DNA of 64,000 nt. It comes from Fen-1273 sp963837815. Its GTDB lineage: Bacteria; Bacteroidota; Ignavibacteria; UBA10030; UBA6906. Shown piece after piece: positions 1-9,944 of the stretch. The DNA lies in assembly GCA_963837815.1 (NCBI GenBank), contig CAWIOS010000009.1, positions 901,900 to 965,899 on the forward strand. The letters are read 5' to 3'. The first letter of the stretch is position 1; each line of letters starts with the position of its first letter. Below the pieces are notes generated by a model. That model was not told the origin of the DNA. It saw nothing but the letters and a program-made list of their open reading frames with translations, and searched no databases. The translations under genes were made by a program, and so were the position numbers.

Positions 1-2
1 CC

Positions 3-3000
3 CTCAAAAAAGGGAAATCACTGCATAAAACAACGACGAATAACTACTACACCCCGTTTCTCATTAACGATGTATTCAACTACTACGGAAACAACGGTGA
101 CGGTTCGATCAACAATTACCGGTCTGACAACGAAGGGTTTGAGTACCCGAAGGGATCCGGAGGGAACGTCATTTATGAAGATGGCATCGTGTGGGGGTGC
201 TTCACCAAGCCGGACACGCTCTTGCATGTCGGTGGTTCGACGTATAACCACGGCATGCAGGCTGGTGCCATCCTCACGCCCGGGACGAGCGTCACATCGC
301 TTGCCACAGCGGATAATCCGTCCCTGCCGGGATACCGCATCTACCGCGTGAGACCGGACATCAACCCGAAAATTCCGTTCTCTCAGGTGCAGGACCTTCT
401 TAATAACACTGAAGTCACGTTCATCGGCCGCTATATCTCCACATCGGCGCAGACTCTTTACAACCAGTATATTAAGGACTGGAACGAATGGCCTGCGTCA
501 CAGGGTGCGCCGTATACCGACGTGAACGGCGACGGAAAGTACGATCCGGCGGTTGATATCCCGGGTCGTCCCGGCGCAGACCAGACACTCTGGTATGTCG
601 CCAATGATCTCGACCCCTCGCTCGTTTCCAATCTCTACTCCTCGACGCCGATCGGCCTCGAGATGCAGAAGACCATATGGGGATACAACCGCTCCGGCGC
701 GCTCGGCAGCACGATATTCATCAGCACGCTCCTCATCAACAAGAGCGGGGTCGAGCTCGATTCCATGTTCGTGTCACAATGGGCCGACCCGGATCTGGGC
801 TACGCCGGCGACGACTTCGTCGGCTGCGACACAACCCGGAGTCTCGGCTATGTCTACAACGGTCTGCCTGTCGACAAGGTGTACGGCGTGGCGGTCCCTG
901 CCGGCGGATTCGAATTCTTCCAGGGACCGAGGGTTGTTTCTCCGGGGGATTCGGCCGTCTGGCGCGGTAATCGCATATACGGATGGAAGAACCTTCCGAT
1001 GTCGGCATTCTACTTCTTCACGCAGGGGAACGCGAAATACGCCGATCCACCCCTCGGCGCCGGGAACGGCGGCGACATACAGTTCTACCGGCTGATGAAC
1101 GGGCGCATTGCCTCGAACGGTGCCCCGTTCACTGACCCGAACACCGGACTTCCCTCGAAATTCTGCATGCCGGGGAACCCGCTGACAGGTCAGGGCTGGA
1201 TCGACGGCCAGGAAGTAGGTCCGCAGGACAGGAGGATGGGAATGGTCTCCGGTCCGTTTACAATGGCTCCGGGTGATTCGCAGGAAGTCGTCGTTGCGAA
1301 CCTGGCCGGACTCGGGAAGGACCGCATCTCCAGCATTTCGGTGCTGTGGTGGTATTCGGACCTCGCTCTGGCCGCGTACAACGATCTGTTTGTTCTCCCG
1401 TCTCCTCCCCCGCAGCCGAAAGTGACATTCGCCGCTCTCGACAGGGAAATCGTTCTCTCGTGGGGGGACACATCCTCGGCCTCGCTTGAATCCTTTACGA
1501 GCAAGGGATACGGATTCGAGGGATACAACGTCTATCAATACCCCGCGGCCAACACGCAGAATCCGACACTTCTTGCGACGTACGACAAGAAGGACGGTAT
1601 CACTGTGGTCTTCGATAATGCCTACGACCCGAGCACGGGGTACGTTATCAGGAAACCCGTGGAGTTCGGCGGCGATTTCGGCATATCGCATTCTATCGAT
1701 ATCAAGACGGACAAACTAAACAACACGGGCCTTAACAACGGGTCGAATTACTACTTTGCCGTCACGACGTACAGCGTCAACCCCACAGTCGGGGCGAACC
1801 CGGTATTCCTTGAGAGCCCTGCGACAATACTGAAGGATACGCTGGCGTATTCTACAGGCATAGTTCCTCATTCGGTGAATCCGGGGTACAGGCTCGGATC
1901 GAATGTCGGGGATACGATCATGGCAAATCACGTTTCCGGGATTGCCGATGGCGGCCCCTACATTAAATTCATTGATCCGACAAGGGTGCCTGCGGGGAAC
2001 TTCGAGATACAGGTCGTCGTGCAGGACTCTGTCAACAGCGGCGGCGTCACCGTACCGAACCCGCGCTGGCAGCTTCTCGATGTCAGCACAGGCAGTATCG
2101 TCATCCCGCCGTCACTGGACTACACAACCGGATCCCAGAACCAGATGTTCCTCGGTATGCAGGTCGGGCTGGGCGCAGTTCCGCTCTATAAATACGGGAA
2201 AGAGGTCTCACAGGTTCTCTGGACCGGCCCGTCTGCGTACAACTTCTCGACGGTCAATGCCGGGAGCGGGAGCCCCGGAGATCTTGAGAATACGGACGGG
2301 ATCTACGTGGGGAACGACTTCTTCGGAGACGGAATACTCAATCCGGTGGACGTGAAGTCGGACATTGCGATCGAGTTCGTGGGGAAGGGGCAGGGACAGA
2401 ACGCATACGACTTCGTCCGGGCGAGCACCGGGTCGACCGGCTCTCCCTTCCAGGGATTCTATCCGCAGCCGTTCAATGTCTGGCAGCTCAATCCTGACGG
2501 ATCCCATATGCGGCAGCTCGACTTCTGCTTCATGGAGAAAACGGGCTCCGCGTACTACGACAGCGTGTGGTCCCCGGGTGCTGCTTCCAGCGACCGTGAA
2601 TACTGGTTCGTCATACTGGAGGGATACACCCCGACTGCGAAGGCCAAATATACTGGTTCAACGCTGGGGTCGGCACTTTCGGCGGACAGCGTTCTGTATT
2701 CAGGCTGGTTCACGCTGACCGACGCGACGAAGCCCGGGTATGTGACGGGCGACAAGTGGACGATAAAGGCGACGAAGCTCCTGACCACCGCAGACAAGTG
2801 GGATTGGAACACCTCGGCAAAGCTCGCGGTCTATGCCAAGGCGGCCGCGCAGGCGGACGTGACAAAAATCAACGTCTTCCCGAACCCGTATGTCGGGTTC
2901 AACCCGCAGGAGACAAACAAGTACGCGCGGTGGGTGACTTTCACACATCTGCCTTCGAAGGCGACGATCAGGATATTCACACTGGCCGGAGTCCTCGTGC

Positions 3001-3176
3001 GGACGATCCTGAAGAATGACAACTCGCAGATGATTCAGTGGGATCTCAACAACACGAACGGCTATCCCGTCGCGGCCGGCATGTACATCGCCTATATCGA
3101 CATGCCGGACCTCGGGGTAACCAAGACACTGAAGCTGGGAGTCATTCCGGAACAGCAGTACCTGGATCGTTATTAG
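3..3176 (+). CDS. Large secreted surface protein with T9SS-type C-terminal sorting domain (5' partial)
   Basis: The reading frame is open from the first bases of the window, so this is the C-terminal 1057 residues of a longer protein; the in-frame ATG at 189 is internal. The visible body is rich in Gly, Asn, Asp, Ser and Tyr, as in extracellular beta-rich proteins, with a calcium-loop-like DVNGDGKYD. The last ~95 residues carry INVFPNPYVGF followed by beta-strands, IRIFTLAG and GYPVAAGMYIAYI, the layout of T9SS type A sorting domains. By family knowledge such proteins cross the outer membrane through T9SS. A PorV-like gene follows 32 bases later, probably in the same operon. The specific function is unknown. 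Confidence 0.85.
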   Translation, partial: LKKGKSLHKTTTNNYYTPFLINDVFNYYGNNGDGSINNYRSDNEGFEYPKGSGGNVIYEDGIVWGCFTKPDTLLHVGGSTYNHGMQAGAILTPGTSVTSLATADNPSLPGYRIYRVRPDINPKIPFSQVQDLLNNTEVTFIGRYISTSAQTLYNQYIKDWNEWPASQGAPYTDVNGDGKYDPAVDIPGRPGADQTLWYVANDLDPSLVSNLYSSTPIGLEMQKTIWGYNRSGALGSTIFISTLLINKSGVELDSMFVSQWADPDLGYAGDDFVGCDTTRSLGYVYNGLPVDKVYGVAVPAGGFEFFQGPRVVSPGDSAVWRGNRIYGWKNLPMSAFYFFTQGNAKYADPPLGAGNGGDIQFYRLMNGRIASNGAPFTDPNTGLPSKFCMPGNPLTGQGWIDGQEVGPQDRRMGMVSGPFTMAPGDSQEVVVANLAGLGKDRISSISVLWWYSDLALAAYNDLFVLPSPPPQPKVTFAALDREIVLSWGDTSSASLESFTSKGYGFEGYNVYQYPAANTQNPTLLATYDKKDGITVVFDNAYDPSTGYVIRKPVEFGGDFGISHSIDIKTDKLNNTGLNNGSNYYFAVTTYSVNPTVGANPVFLESPATILKDTLAYSTGIVPHSVNPGYRLGSNVGDTIMANHVSGIADGGPYIKFIDPTRVPAGNFEIQVVVQDSVNSGGVTVPNPRWQLLDVSTGSIVIPPSLDYTTGSQNQMFLGMQVGLGAVPLYKYGKEVSQVLWTGPSAYNFSTVNAGSGSPGDLENTDGIYVGNDFFGDGILNPVDVKSDIAIEFVGKGQGQNAYDFVRASTGSTGSPFQGFYPQPFNVWQLNPDGSHMRQLDFCFMEKTGSAYYDSVWSPGAASSDREYWFVILEGYTPTAKAKYTGSTLGSALSADSVLYSGWFTLTDATKPGYVTGDKWTIKATKLLTTADKWDWNTSAKLAVYAKAAAQADVTKINVFPNPYVGFNPQETNKYARWVTFTHLPSKATIRIFTLAGVLVRTILKNDNSQMIQWDLNNTNGYPVAAGMYIAYIDMPDLGVTKTLKLGVIPEQQYLDRY

Positions 3177-3208
3177 TCTACGCGTTGGATAACCAAAGGA
3201 GATTTTCC

Positions 3209-4255
3209 ATGAAGAAAAAGACAATGCGCATGGCGGCGTGGCTGATGATCCTGGTGACTGTCGCCACTGTTGCTTTCGCCTCCAACCCGGACAGGACCGG
3301 AACAGCGGGTGCGACCGAGTTGTCCATTCCTGTCGGCGCCCGCGGCATCGCAATCGGAGGCTCGTACATGGTATTTGCCACCGGGGCTGATGCGATCTAT
3401 TATAATCCCGCAGGCCTCGCTTCACAGACCTCCAGCGTGGAAGCGCTGGTCTCCAGCATGAACTACATTGCCGATATCGGCGTTGTGTATGGCGCCCTCG
3501 GGGTGAAGGCCGGAGATTTCGGCACACTCGGGTTCACCATAAAGTCGATCAACTTCGGCACCATCCCGGTAACGACCGTCGATTTCCCCGACGGGAATGG
3601 GTCGACGTACTCGCCGACGTACATCACGATAGGCGCCACGTACGCGAAGGCGCTGACGGACAGGATTTCGTTCGGGTTCACTGTCTCTCTCGTGTCGGAG
3701 CGCATACTGGAGATGAGCGCGAACGGCGTGGCCTTTAACGCCGGCATCCAGTATCACAACCTCGCGGTGCAGGGGCTGGACCTCGCGGTGACGGTGAAGA
3801 ACATCGGTCCGTCGATGACATTCAGCGGCTCGGATCTCCTGACGACTGCCACATCAGCTACCGGGCAGCGGGGACCCCAGTTCTACAGCATCAACGCCGC
3901 GTCATTTGACCTCCCGTCACTGATGGAAATCGGCCTCTCATACACGCGGAAGTTTGGTGAGAGCAACGTCATATCTGTCGGAGGTCTCTACCGGGACAAT
4001 AACTACCTCGACGACGAGTACAACGTGGGCGCCGAGTACGGCTTCAATAACAACTTCTTCCTGCGGGGGGGCTACACGTTCTCCCCCCAGGCGGCGAAGG
4101 ATCCGACCGGTGCGAGCAGCTATCTGTATGACTACAGCTTCGGGGCCGGCGTTCATTATCCTGTCGGTGATGTGGATCTGTCGCTCGACTATGCGTACCG
4201 GCACTTGAAGTACTTTACTCCAAGCAACGTCATCTCTCTTCGTATCGGCTTCTGA
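3209..4255 (+). CDS. PorV/PorQ-family outer-membrane beta-barrel protein
   Basis: 348 residues from the ATG preceded by AAAGGAGA. It begins with a basic, hydrophobic signal peptide ending near TVAFA. The mature start, ELSIPVGARGIAIGGSYMV followed by GADAIYYNPAGLA, is the conserved N-terminal region of PorV/PorQ-type (FadL-like) barrels. Alternating beta-strands follow, and the chain ends in an aromatic-rich strand, ISLRIGF, as outer-membrane proteins do. PorV shuttles T9SS cargo and PorQ anchors to the surface machinery; paralogues often sit next to large T9SS substrates, as here. It may be a dedicated partner of the upstream protein; which PorV/PorQ subfamily it belongs to is unresolved. Confidence 0.82.
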   Translation: MKKKTMRMAAWLMILVTVATVAFASNPDRTGTAGATELSIPVGARGIAIGGSYMVFATGADAIYYNPAGLASQTSSVEALVSSMNYIADIGVVYGALGVKAGDFGTLGFTIKSINFGTIPVTTVDFPDGNGSTYSPTYITIGATYAKALTDRISFGFTVSLVSERILEMSANGVAFNAGIQYHNLAVQGLDLAVTVKNIGPSMTFSGSDLLTTATSATGQRGPQFYSINAASFDLPSLMEIGLSYTRKFGESNVISVGGLYRDNNYLDDEYNVGAEYGFNNNFFLRGGYTFSPQAAKDPTGASSYLYDYSFGAGVHYPVGDVDLSLDYAYRHLKYFTPSNVISLRIGF

Positions 4256-4340
4256 GAGTGCGCCGGGGAGTTCCCGGGAATGGAGCATCGTTCTTATTTG
4301 GCACTGTTCCTTCCCGTGGTATCGTCAGTTACAAATGCGG

Positions 4341-4370
4341 AAGGTTGGCGGCGGAGCCGCCAACCTTCCT
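4341..4370 (+). terminator. Strong hairpin after the T9SS/PorV pair
   Basis: Perfect 12-bp inverted repeat, arms 4341-4352 and 4356-4367 with a GGA loop, followed by CCTTC rather than a clean T-tract. It could be a factor-assisted terminator or a stand-alone palindromic repeat: the core GGCGGCGGAGCCGCC resembles palindromes at 37304 and 44609. Confidence 0.5.
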
Positions 4371-4400
4371 TCATGTAGGGGACTGCCTCCCGCACCATCC

Positions 4401-6762
4401 ATGTCGTATCCACCCTTCCGTGATCATCCTTTGACTCGCGCTATTTGTGCAGGCGCCTTCGGCGCAATCCTCGTTTCGGTTTTCTGTTCCGCCCGGTCGC
4501 CGTCCGGGGAGACGTCGCGCTATTTTCCGGAAACGGGAAAGGAGGCTCTGTATCAAAGGGGGCTTGACCTGAAGACGCCGGCCACGGTGATGGTGCTTGC
4601 GGGGGAGCCCGGGGAAGAGGACCTTACGACGATGACTCTTCTGCGAATGGAAACGGGGGCGCGTGTCGTCGCGGTCTATCTTTCCAATGGGGGGGAAAAG
4701 CCTTCCGATGACAGGGATGAGATACCGTATGTGACGGCGGGGCGGAGAAAAGAGGAATCATGCCGGGCGCTTTCACGGATCGGTTGCACCCCTTTCTTCC
4801 TGAACTGCCCGGATCTGCCCGTCGCGACCGGCAGGGGGGAGCCTGCGGAAGCCTGGGAGCGGGATTCTGCAAGGGTGCGGGTCGCCTCCGCGGTCGACCG
4901 ATTCAGGCCCGATTGTGTCCTCATCGGACGGGGATTGATCCGGTCGGATTCGGCAAGAACGCTTCTCCTCATCCGTGCGTGTGCGGATCTCGCCGGACTT
5001 CCGCGCCAACCCGCCATCGACGGCGGGAAAGCTGCGAGGGCGTGGAGAATTCCAAGAGTTTTTGTGGAGGTCGATTCGGCGGAAGGGTCTGTGCCTGTGA
5101 ACGCGGACCGTATTCATCCGTACTGGAGGAAGTCGTATCTCGCGATCGCGCTCGATGCCTGGCGGGAATATGCATCGCTCCGGTTTACGCTCGGGGAAAG
5201 ATCGCTGATGCCGGTCCATTGGTACCGCCGTGTCGCTCCTGTGCCGGCCGGCGGAGCACGCTCCCTGCTCGGCGGAGAGCCCCGTCTGACAGCCGACCTC
5301 GCCCGGGTGAACAGTGCGATCATGCTCGGGCTTGACCTTGCCGGGAAAAACAGGAAAAAGGACTGCCTTACCGTGGTCGCAGAGGCGATTGCGCGCACCG
5401 AGAATCTGATTGTGTCAAGGCGAGGCCTCATGAATCCCCTGGAGGAGCGTGTTCTCGCCCGGTGGAAGGACGGACTGGAGGATTTCAGGTGTTCTCTTGA
5501 CGGTGTTTCCGCCGATATTCAGCCGAGCGACAGCATCCTTTCCGAGCGGCAGGTATTTTTTCTCCGGATACGGTCCGTCCATTTCCCGGTCCCCGCCGGA
5601 GAGACGGAAATCATGTTCCCGACCGGGGGAAATTCTTCATGGGTGATCAATGAGTCGGGGAAGACTCGGTTCCCGCTTACGAATCCCCCCCAGGAGTTTC
5701 GCATACTCTCCCCTGAGAAACTGGAATGGAACTACCCCGCCTCCCTCTACGGTCTGGGGAGCTCCGAAATGCGGACTGTAATACCTTACTTCATAGTCCA
5801 CAGGGACAAAGACCGGGCGCTCAATTTCGCGTACCGGGGGGAAGTGCCCCTGATGATCGGACCCGGACGCGCTCTTCAGGTGCTTACGCCTGTGGTCCGT
5901 ATGACATCCGGGGAGGAGGTCAGGTTCGCACTCTACAATATCACGCGTCAGCTGATGAAAGCCGAAGCATGGGTGAAAGACTCCATCATTGCGGATTCCC
6001 GCGTCCAGGTCTCCCTGGCCCGGAAGGACGATATCACAATGAATCGGCTCCCGCTCGCATGGCAGGATACGACGGAGGGGGGGACCACCTGGCGGAGATA
6101 CGCATCGGCAAGCTGGGGGTGGGGCGTTTCCTGGTGCGCCCATTAGCACATGCGTGTGGATTCCGCCGTGGTAGCGGGTCTTGTGAGTGGTATGCCGGGA
6201 GGGATAATTGAAACGTCCCTGCGCCGGCTTCATGTGCGATCGGTGATTCTCGATTCTGCCGCCCTTCGGGCGCAAATGTGGGATCGATGCTCGGTCATCA
6301 TCATCGACAGGAACGCACTGGCACTCCGGCCTGACATTGCCGGTCAGGCGGCTCGCCTTCGAATGTGGGTCGAATCAGGGGGGCGTATTCTCATTTTCCC
6401 GCAGCACGGGCTTCCGGACAGTCAGGCGCAGCCGTTCCCGGAATTCCGCTTCGAAGAGGATGTGACCTCTCCTTCGGACAGCGTCGGCATGCCGGACGAA
6501 TCACTTTGCGTGTTCCCGAATCCCCTCACTCAGTCTGACTGGGAGCACTGGTCGGTGTCCCGCTCGACCGACCGCATCATTCCCCGTGCGGGTCTGAAGA
6601 CCGATCTGGTTGCGGGTACTATTGATCTGCGGCAGGCCTTCATCCTGCGGGCTCCCTCCGGCCGGGGATAGCCTGACAGCCGTCTCGCTGGACTTCGGTC
6701 ACCAGCTTGAGACGCTCCACACAGGTGCCTGCAGGATATTCGCCAACCTTCTCTCACGGTGA
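4401..6762 (+). pseudogene. Degenerate, frameshifted PIG-L/LmbE-like deacetylase homologue
   Basis: Translation from ATG 4401 gives a signal-peptide-like N-terminus and a PIG-L-type Rossmann region (VMVLAGEPGEED, then VVAVYLSNGGE and DRFRPDCVLIGRG). The metal-binding HPDD(E) motif of active PIG-L enzymes is replaced by GEPGEED, and the later H-x-x-H region is absent. Frame 0 stops at 6146. Reading continuously with homologous architecture needs about one missing base in a run of seven G near 6076-6084, one extra base near 6135-6147 and one missing base near 6664-6667, after which the frame ends at 6762 in GACRIFANLLSR. It is either a decaying gene or homopolymer sequence error. No good ribosome site precedes ATG 4401; ATG 4335 would read through the hairpin. 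Confidence 0.65.
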
Positions 6763-6786
6763 TCAGGACGGGGCTGCATTCCTGAT

Positions 6787-8850
6787 TCAGGGGGCACCCT
6801 GTGGCCCCTGGAGCGCGCGGAGGAGTCTCAGTGCAGGCTCGTGCCGGGGGAATGCCGCGACCGAGCTTTGGAGAGCCACACGCGCCTTCTCAACGTCGTG
6901 CATGCGGAGCTCCGCGAGCGCGGTCTGATACAGGTCGGTTGCCTGTTCTTCCGGCTCTCTGATAAGAGGGAGTCCCGTCTCGTACGCGGTCACCGCCGCG
7001 GCATTGTCGCCTGAATCGAACGCAATGTCTCCGAGCATCGAGTACGCAGTCCCTGTGGCCTCCACGCGAAGAGATGCCGAGAGCAGCCCGGAGGCTTCAT
7101 TCATCCGCCTCTCCTGGAGATAGAGCCTGGCAAGCCTCAGATACGAGCTGACTTCCAGCGAGTCGAGCGAGAGAAGCGCTGTATACTCACGTTCGGCATT
7201 CCGCAATTCTCCCCGCTGTTCATAATACTCCGCCGCCGCAATGTGCGCGTCTCCCGCCCCCCAGAGTCCGTCCACGACGCGTGCGGCGAATGCCTGGAGT
7301 GAATCCCGCGGGTATGCCGCAGGGACGCTGAGCGACGGGGCTGCAAAGGGGTACGAGGACGTCATCCGTGCGGTCCGCTCGAGGGCGATACGCTCGTCCA
7401 GGTCCGTGACGGTTCTCTCGTCCCACAGCGTGCGGTCCCCGGCCGTGTCGCGTCTGGCCCATTCGTGTTCGTCCGCGATGAGCCCCATACGCCGGATGGC
7501 GTCGGCATACCCCTTCGCCATCAGGAAATATCCTGATGAATTCGGGTGAAGGTGCTCGAGGATCAGTTCGTTGCCGATGAGTGAGTCCGGGGAGTGCGCC
7601 ATGAAGAGCTGCTCCATGTCCACGGCCCCCACCTCCGCACCTCCGGCCTCGGCGAGTATGGCCCTGTTGAAATCGCTGCTTGCCCGGAACCGGAGCTCAT
7701 CGAGGTCCCGCGCCCGTATGTATTCCAGGCGCGCTTCCCGCCGCTCCCCGAGTATGTCCAGGCAGCGGCCTATCGCAAAATGCGTTGCCGCGTGGAGCGA
7801 GTCGATCAGTGACGCCTTCCGGTATTCACCCAGCGCGTCCCCCCATCTCTTCGCGTTCCAGGCCTCCTCAGCCGCCCTGCGGTGGGACTCGAATCCCTTT
7901 CGCGCGCTCTCGGCGAGAGAAGGGTCTTCCCCCGATACAAAGGGGGGCTGGCCGCGGAGATTGGAAACCTGGCTGGCAAGTATGAGGGGGAGACGGTGCC
8001 CGGTACAGAAAGCGCGCAAATCCGCCAGGTTCTCCTCGAAATTCCTGAGCCCGTCGGCATATGCCGCGCTCCCGTACGGGACCTCTTTTCCATGGGCGAG
8101 CGACTCAAACGAAACGTCGCGGGGGGCGTCGCCGGAGGATGCGCGGAGAAGTGAGGTGAGCCGCGCGTAGCCGTCGCGGAGGAGGAGAAACGAGCGGAGG
8201 TGGAGCAGCCGGAGGTACGCGAGCGCGGCCGCCCGGAATCCGCCGAAGAGCCCGCGCGACTGGACCCCGAGGCCCCCGTAGAACTCGTTGTGGCCGTCGT
8301 AGACGATAAGGAGGTCCGGCCCGTAAGCGGGGAGCTCCCGCGCGAGATCAAGCACCGTGAAACTGTTTGTCCCCGTCATCCCCAGGTTGATGATCTCGAT
8401 GCGGCGCTCGGGGAACGCCCGCTCAAGCCTCTGACGCAGGAATACACTGAACGACCCGCTGGCGCCGTACGGGTACCCGGCAGCGGTGGAACCGCCGAGG
8501 ACGAATACCCTGAACGTCTCCGGGGGCTTGGGGAGCGTGAAATACTCCCGCTGTGTGACCGGGGCGAACCTGATTCCGGGAAAGTACCTGGCCTTGACTC
8601 CGTGGTTGAGGAGGTAATACGTGTTCCCGTGCAGGATGCGCGTTGTGAAGAGCGAGAGGTCGGCGCCGCAGCCGGATGCGCGCAGCCCCGCTTCCAGGAG
8701 TCCCACGAGGAGGAGCGGGGAGGCGATCGTCAGCAGCAAGAATATGCGCCGTTTGCCGGGAGAGATCTTCCCGGCCGTTCCGGGCGCAGTGTCAGGAGGC
8801 CGCGGCGTGGAATGGGGTGATGCGCCCTCTCTGTGCCGGGTTTTCGTCAC
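6787..8850 (-). CDS. SGNH/GDSL-type hydrolase fused to a TPR domain, membrane-anchored
   Basis: 687 residues. I start it at GTG 8850 because AAAGGA lies six bases upstream; the frame stays open further 5' but without signals. A cytosolic tail of ~34 residues precedes one membrane helix (~36-56). The hydrolase follows: VFVLGGSTAAGYPYG holds the block I serine (~121), IINLGMTGTNSF and IVYDGHNEFYGG match blocks II and III, and ILEHLHPNSSGY carries the expected histidine. Tetratricopeptide-like helices interrupt and follow it (ALGEYRKASLIDSLHAATHF; YLRLARLYLQERRMNEAS). Such fusions are known in environmental Bacteroidota and Acidobacteria, often with cell-envelope glycan genes. Substrate unknown. 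It converges with the pseudogene 24 bases away. Confidence 0.8.
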   Translation of the reverse strand: MTKTRHREGASPHSTPRPPDTAPGTAGKISPGKRRIFLLLTIASPLLLVGLLEAGLRASGCGADLSLFTTRILHGNTYYLLNHGVKARYFPGIRFAPVTQREYFTLPKPPETFRVFVLGGSTAAGYPYGASGSFSVFLRQRLERAFPERRIEIINLGMTGTNSFTVLDLARELPAYGPDLLIVYDGHNEFYGGLGVQSRGLFGGFRAAALAYLRLLHLRSFLLLRDGYARLTSLLRASSGDAPRDVSFESLAHGKEVPYGSAAYADGLRNFEENLADLRAFCTGHRLPLILASQVSNLRGQPPFVSGEDPSLAESARKGFESHRRAAEEAWNAKRWGDALGEYRKASLIDSLHAATHFAIGRCLDILGERREARLEYIRARDLDELRFRASSDFNRAILAEAGGAEVGAVDMEQLFMAHSPDSLIGNELILEHLHPNSSGYFLMAKGYADAIRRMGLIADEHEWARRDTAGDRTLWDERTVTDLDERIALERTARMTSSYPFAAPSLSVPAAYPRDSLQAFAARVVDGLWGAGDAHIAAAEYYEQRGELRNAEREYTALLSLDSLEVSSYLRLARLYLQERRMNEASGLLSASLRVEATGTAYSMLGDIAFDSGDNAAAVTAYETGLPLIREPEEQATDLYQTALAELRMHDVEKARVALQSSVAAFPRHEPALRLLRALQGPQGAP

Positions 8851-8877
8851 GAGGAATCCTTTCGGGGGTCTCGGGGT

Positions 8878-8906
8878 AATGTAAACAATTTCCGGGGATA
8901 ATTCGA
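8878..8906 (-). promoter_or_regulatory. Possible promoter of the SGNH-TPR gene
   Basis: On the minus strand TCGAAT, 17 bases, TACATT; the -10 ends about 27 bases before the GTG. The -35 box is a weak match, so confidence is low. Confidence 0.3.
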
Positions 8907-8963
8907 GCGCGCCGCGTGAGTGGCATTTAATCTCCGACGTTCGTAATTTGTTCTTCAGACGCC

Positions 8964-9833
8964 ATGACCCCTTTTTCCTTCCGACACGCTCTGCGTGCGG
9001 GCATTGCCGCACTCCTTCTCTTCGCATCGTCCCCTGCCTCTCTCCGGGGCCAGACGATTGCGGTCCGGGGGACGCAGATCGATGTCGACCTTCACGGCCG
9101 CATCGCCGTCCTCGACGTGGAAGCAAACACGCTCCGTCTTTTCGACAGGTCCGGCAGGGTGATCCGCGAGGTCGGCGGGCCGGGGTGGCAGGACGGCCAG
9201 TTCGACCGCCCGGCGGGGCTCTGGGCGCGAAACGGCATCGACGTGTTCGTGGCGGACTACGGCAATCACCGCATTGAGCGGTTTGACAGGTCGCTCAGCT
9301 TTGTGTCGTCGTTCTCGACTCACGACAGCAACAACCCGGACGAGCGGTTCGGGTATCCGTCCGGCGTCGCGCTCTCGCGGCAGGGTGATCTCTTCATCTG
9401 CGATACGGAAAACAGCAGAATCGTCAAAGTGGATCAGACGAACACCGTGGTGGGGACGTTCGGTGATTTCGGGGCGGGGAAGGGGCGGCTGTCGGCCCCC
9501 CGGAAGGTGGAGCTGGGGCCGAGAGACGCGGTCTATGTCCTTGACGGAGAGCGGGTTGCGATGTTTGATGCGTTCGGGAACTACATCCGGGACCTGGCGC
9601 AGGGGCTCTTGAACCGCCCAGCGGCGCTCTACGCGGACAACGAAGTCGTTGCCGTCATGGATTCGGAGGCCCTTTTCTTCTTCGACGCGGACGGAGGCCC
9701 GCGGGGAGCGTTTGCGCTGAAATCGATGGCGCCGGAGGCGGGTGAAGTGTTGTCGTTCGCGCTGGGGGGGGGCACGCTCTACCTGCTCACGGCGGACGGC
9801 GTCGTCACCGTCCCGGATCCCCGCCCGAAATAG
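8964..9833 (+). CDS. Exported NHL-repeat beta-propeller protein
   Basis: 289 residues with a signal peptide (RAGIAALLLFASSPASLRGQ). Repeats of the NHL type follow: GRIAVLDVEANTLRLFDRSG, GIDVFVADYGNHRIERFD, GDLFICDTENSRIVKVD and DAVYVLDGERVAMFD, which fit a six-bladed propeller. NHL propellers are binding scaffolds; no catalytic motif is visible. It is divergent from the SGNH-TPR gene across ~113 bases. Function unassigned, possibly periplasmic or outer-membrane-associated ligand binding. Confidence 0.78.
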   Translation: MTPFSFRHALRAGIAALLLFASSPASLRGQTIAVRGTQIDVDLHGRIAVLDVEANTLRLFDRSGRVIREVGGPGWQDGQFDRPAGLWARNGIDVFVADYGNHRIERFDRSLSFVSSFSTHDSNNPDERFGYPSGVALSRQGDLFICDTENSRIVKVDQTNTVVGTFGDFGAGKGRLSAPRKVELGPRDAVYVLDGERVAMFDAFGNYIRDLAQGLLNRPAALYADNEVVAVMDSEALFFFDADGGPRGAFALKSMAPEAGEVLSFALGGGTLYLLTADGVVTVPDPRPK

Positions 9834-9944
9834 ATAGGCGGACGAAACACGCTGACGTCAAGGTGCCCTCCCCTTGCGTGTGTGCCTGTCGTAAAACAAA
9901 TTCGCAGACGTGTAGTAGAGTGTATCAAAGGAGGAGTCGCCATT

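Noticed and set aside
4335..4400. Earlier start (ATG 4335) for the PIG-L-like gene
   Set aside because: It would translate through a perfect 12-bp hairpin and place a Gly-rich stretch before the signal peptide.
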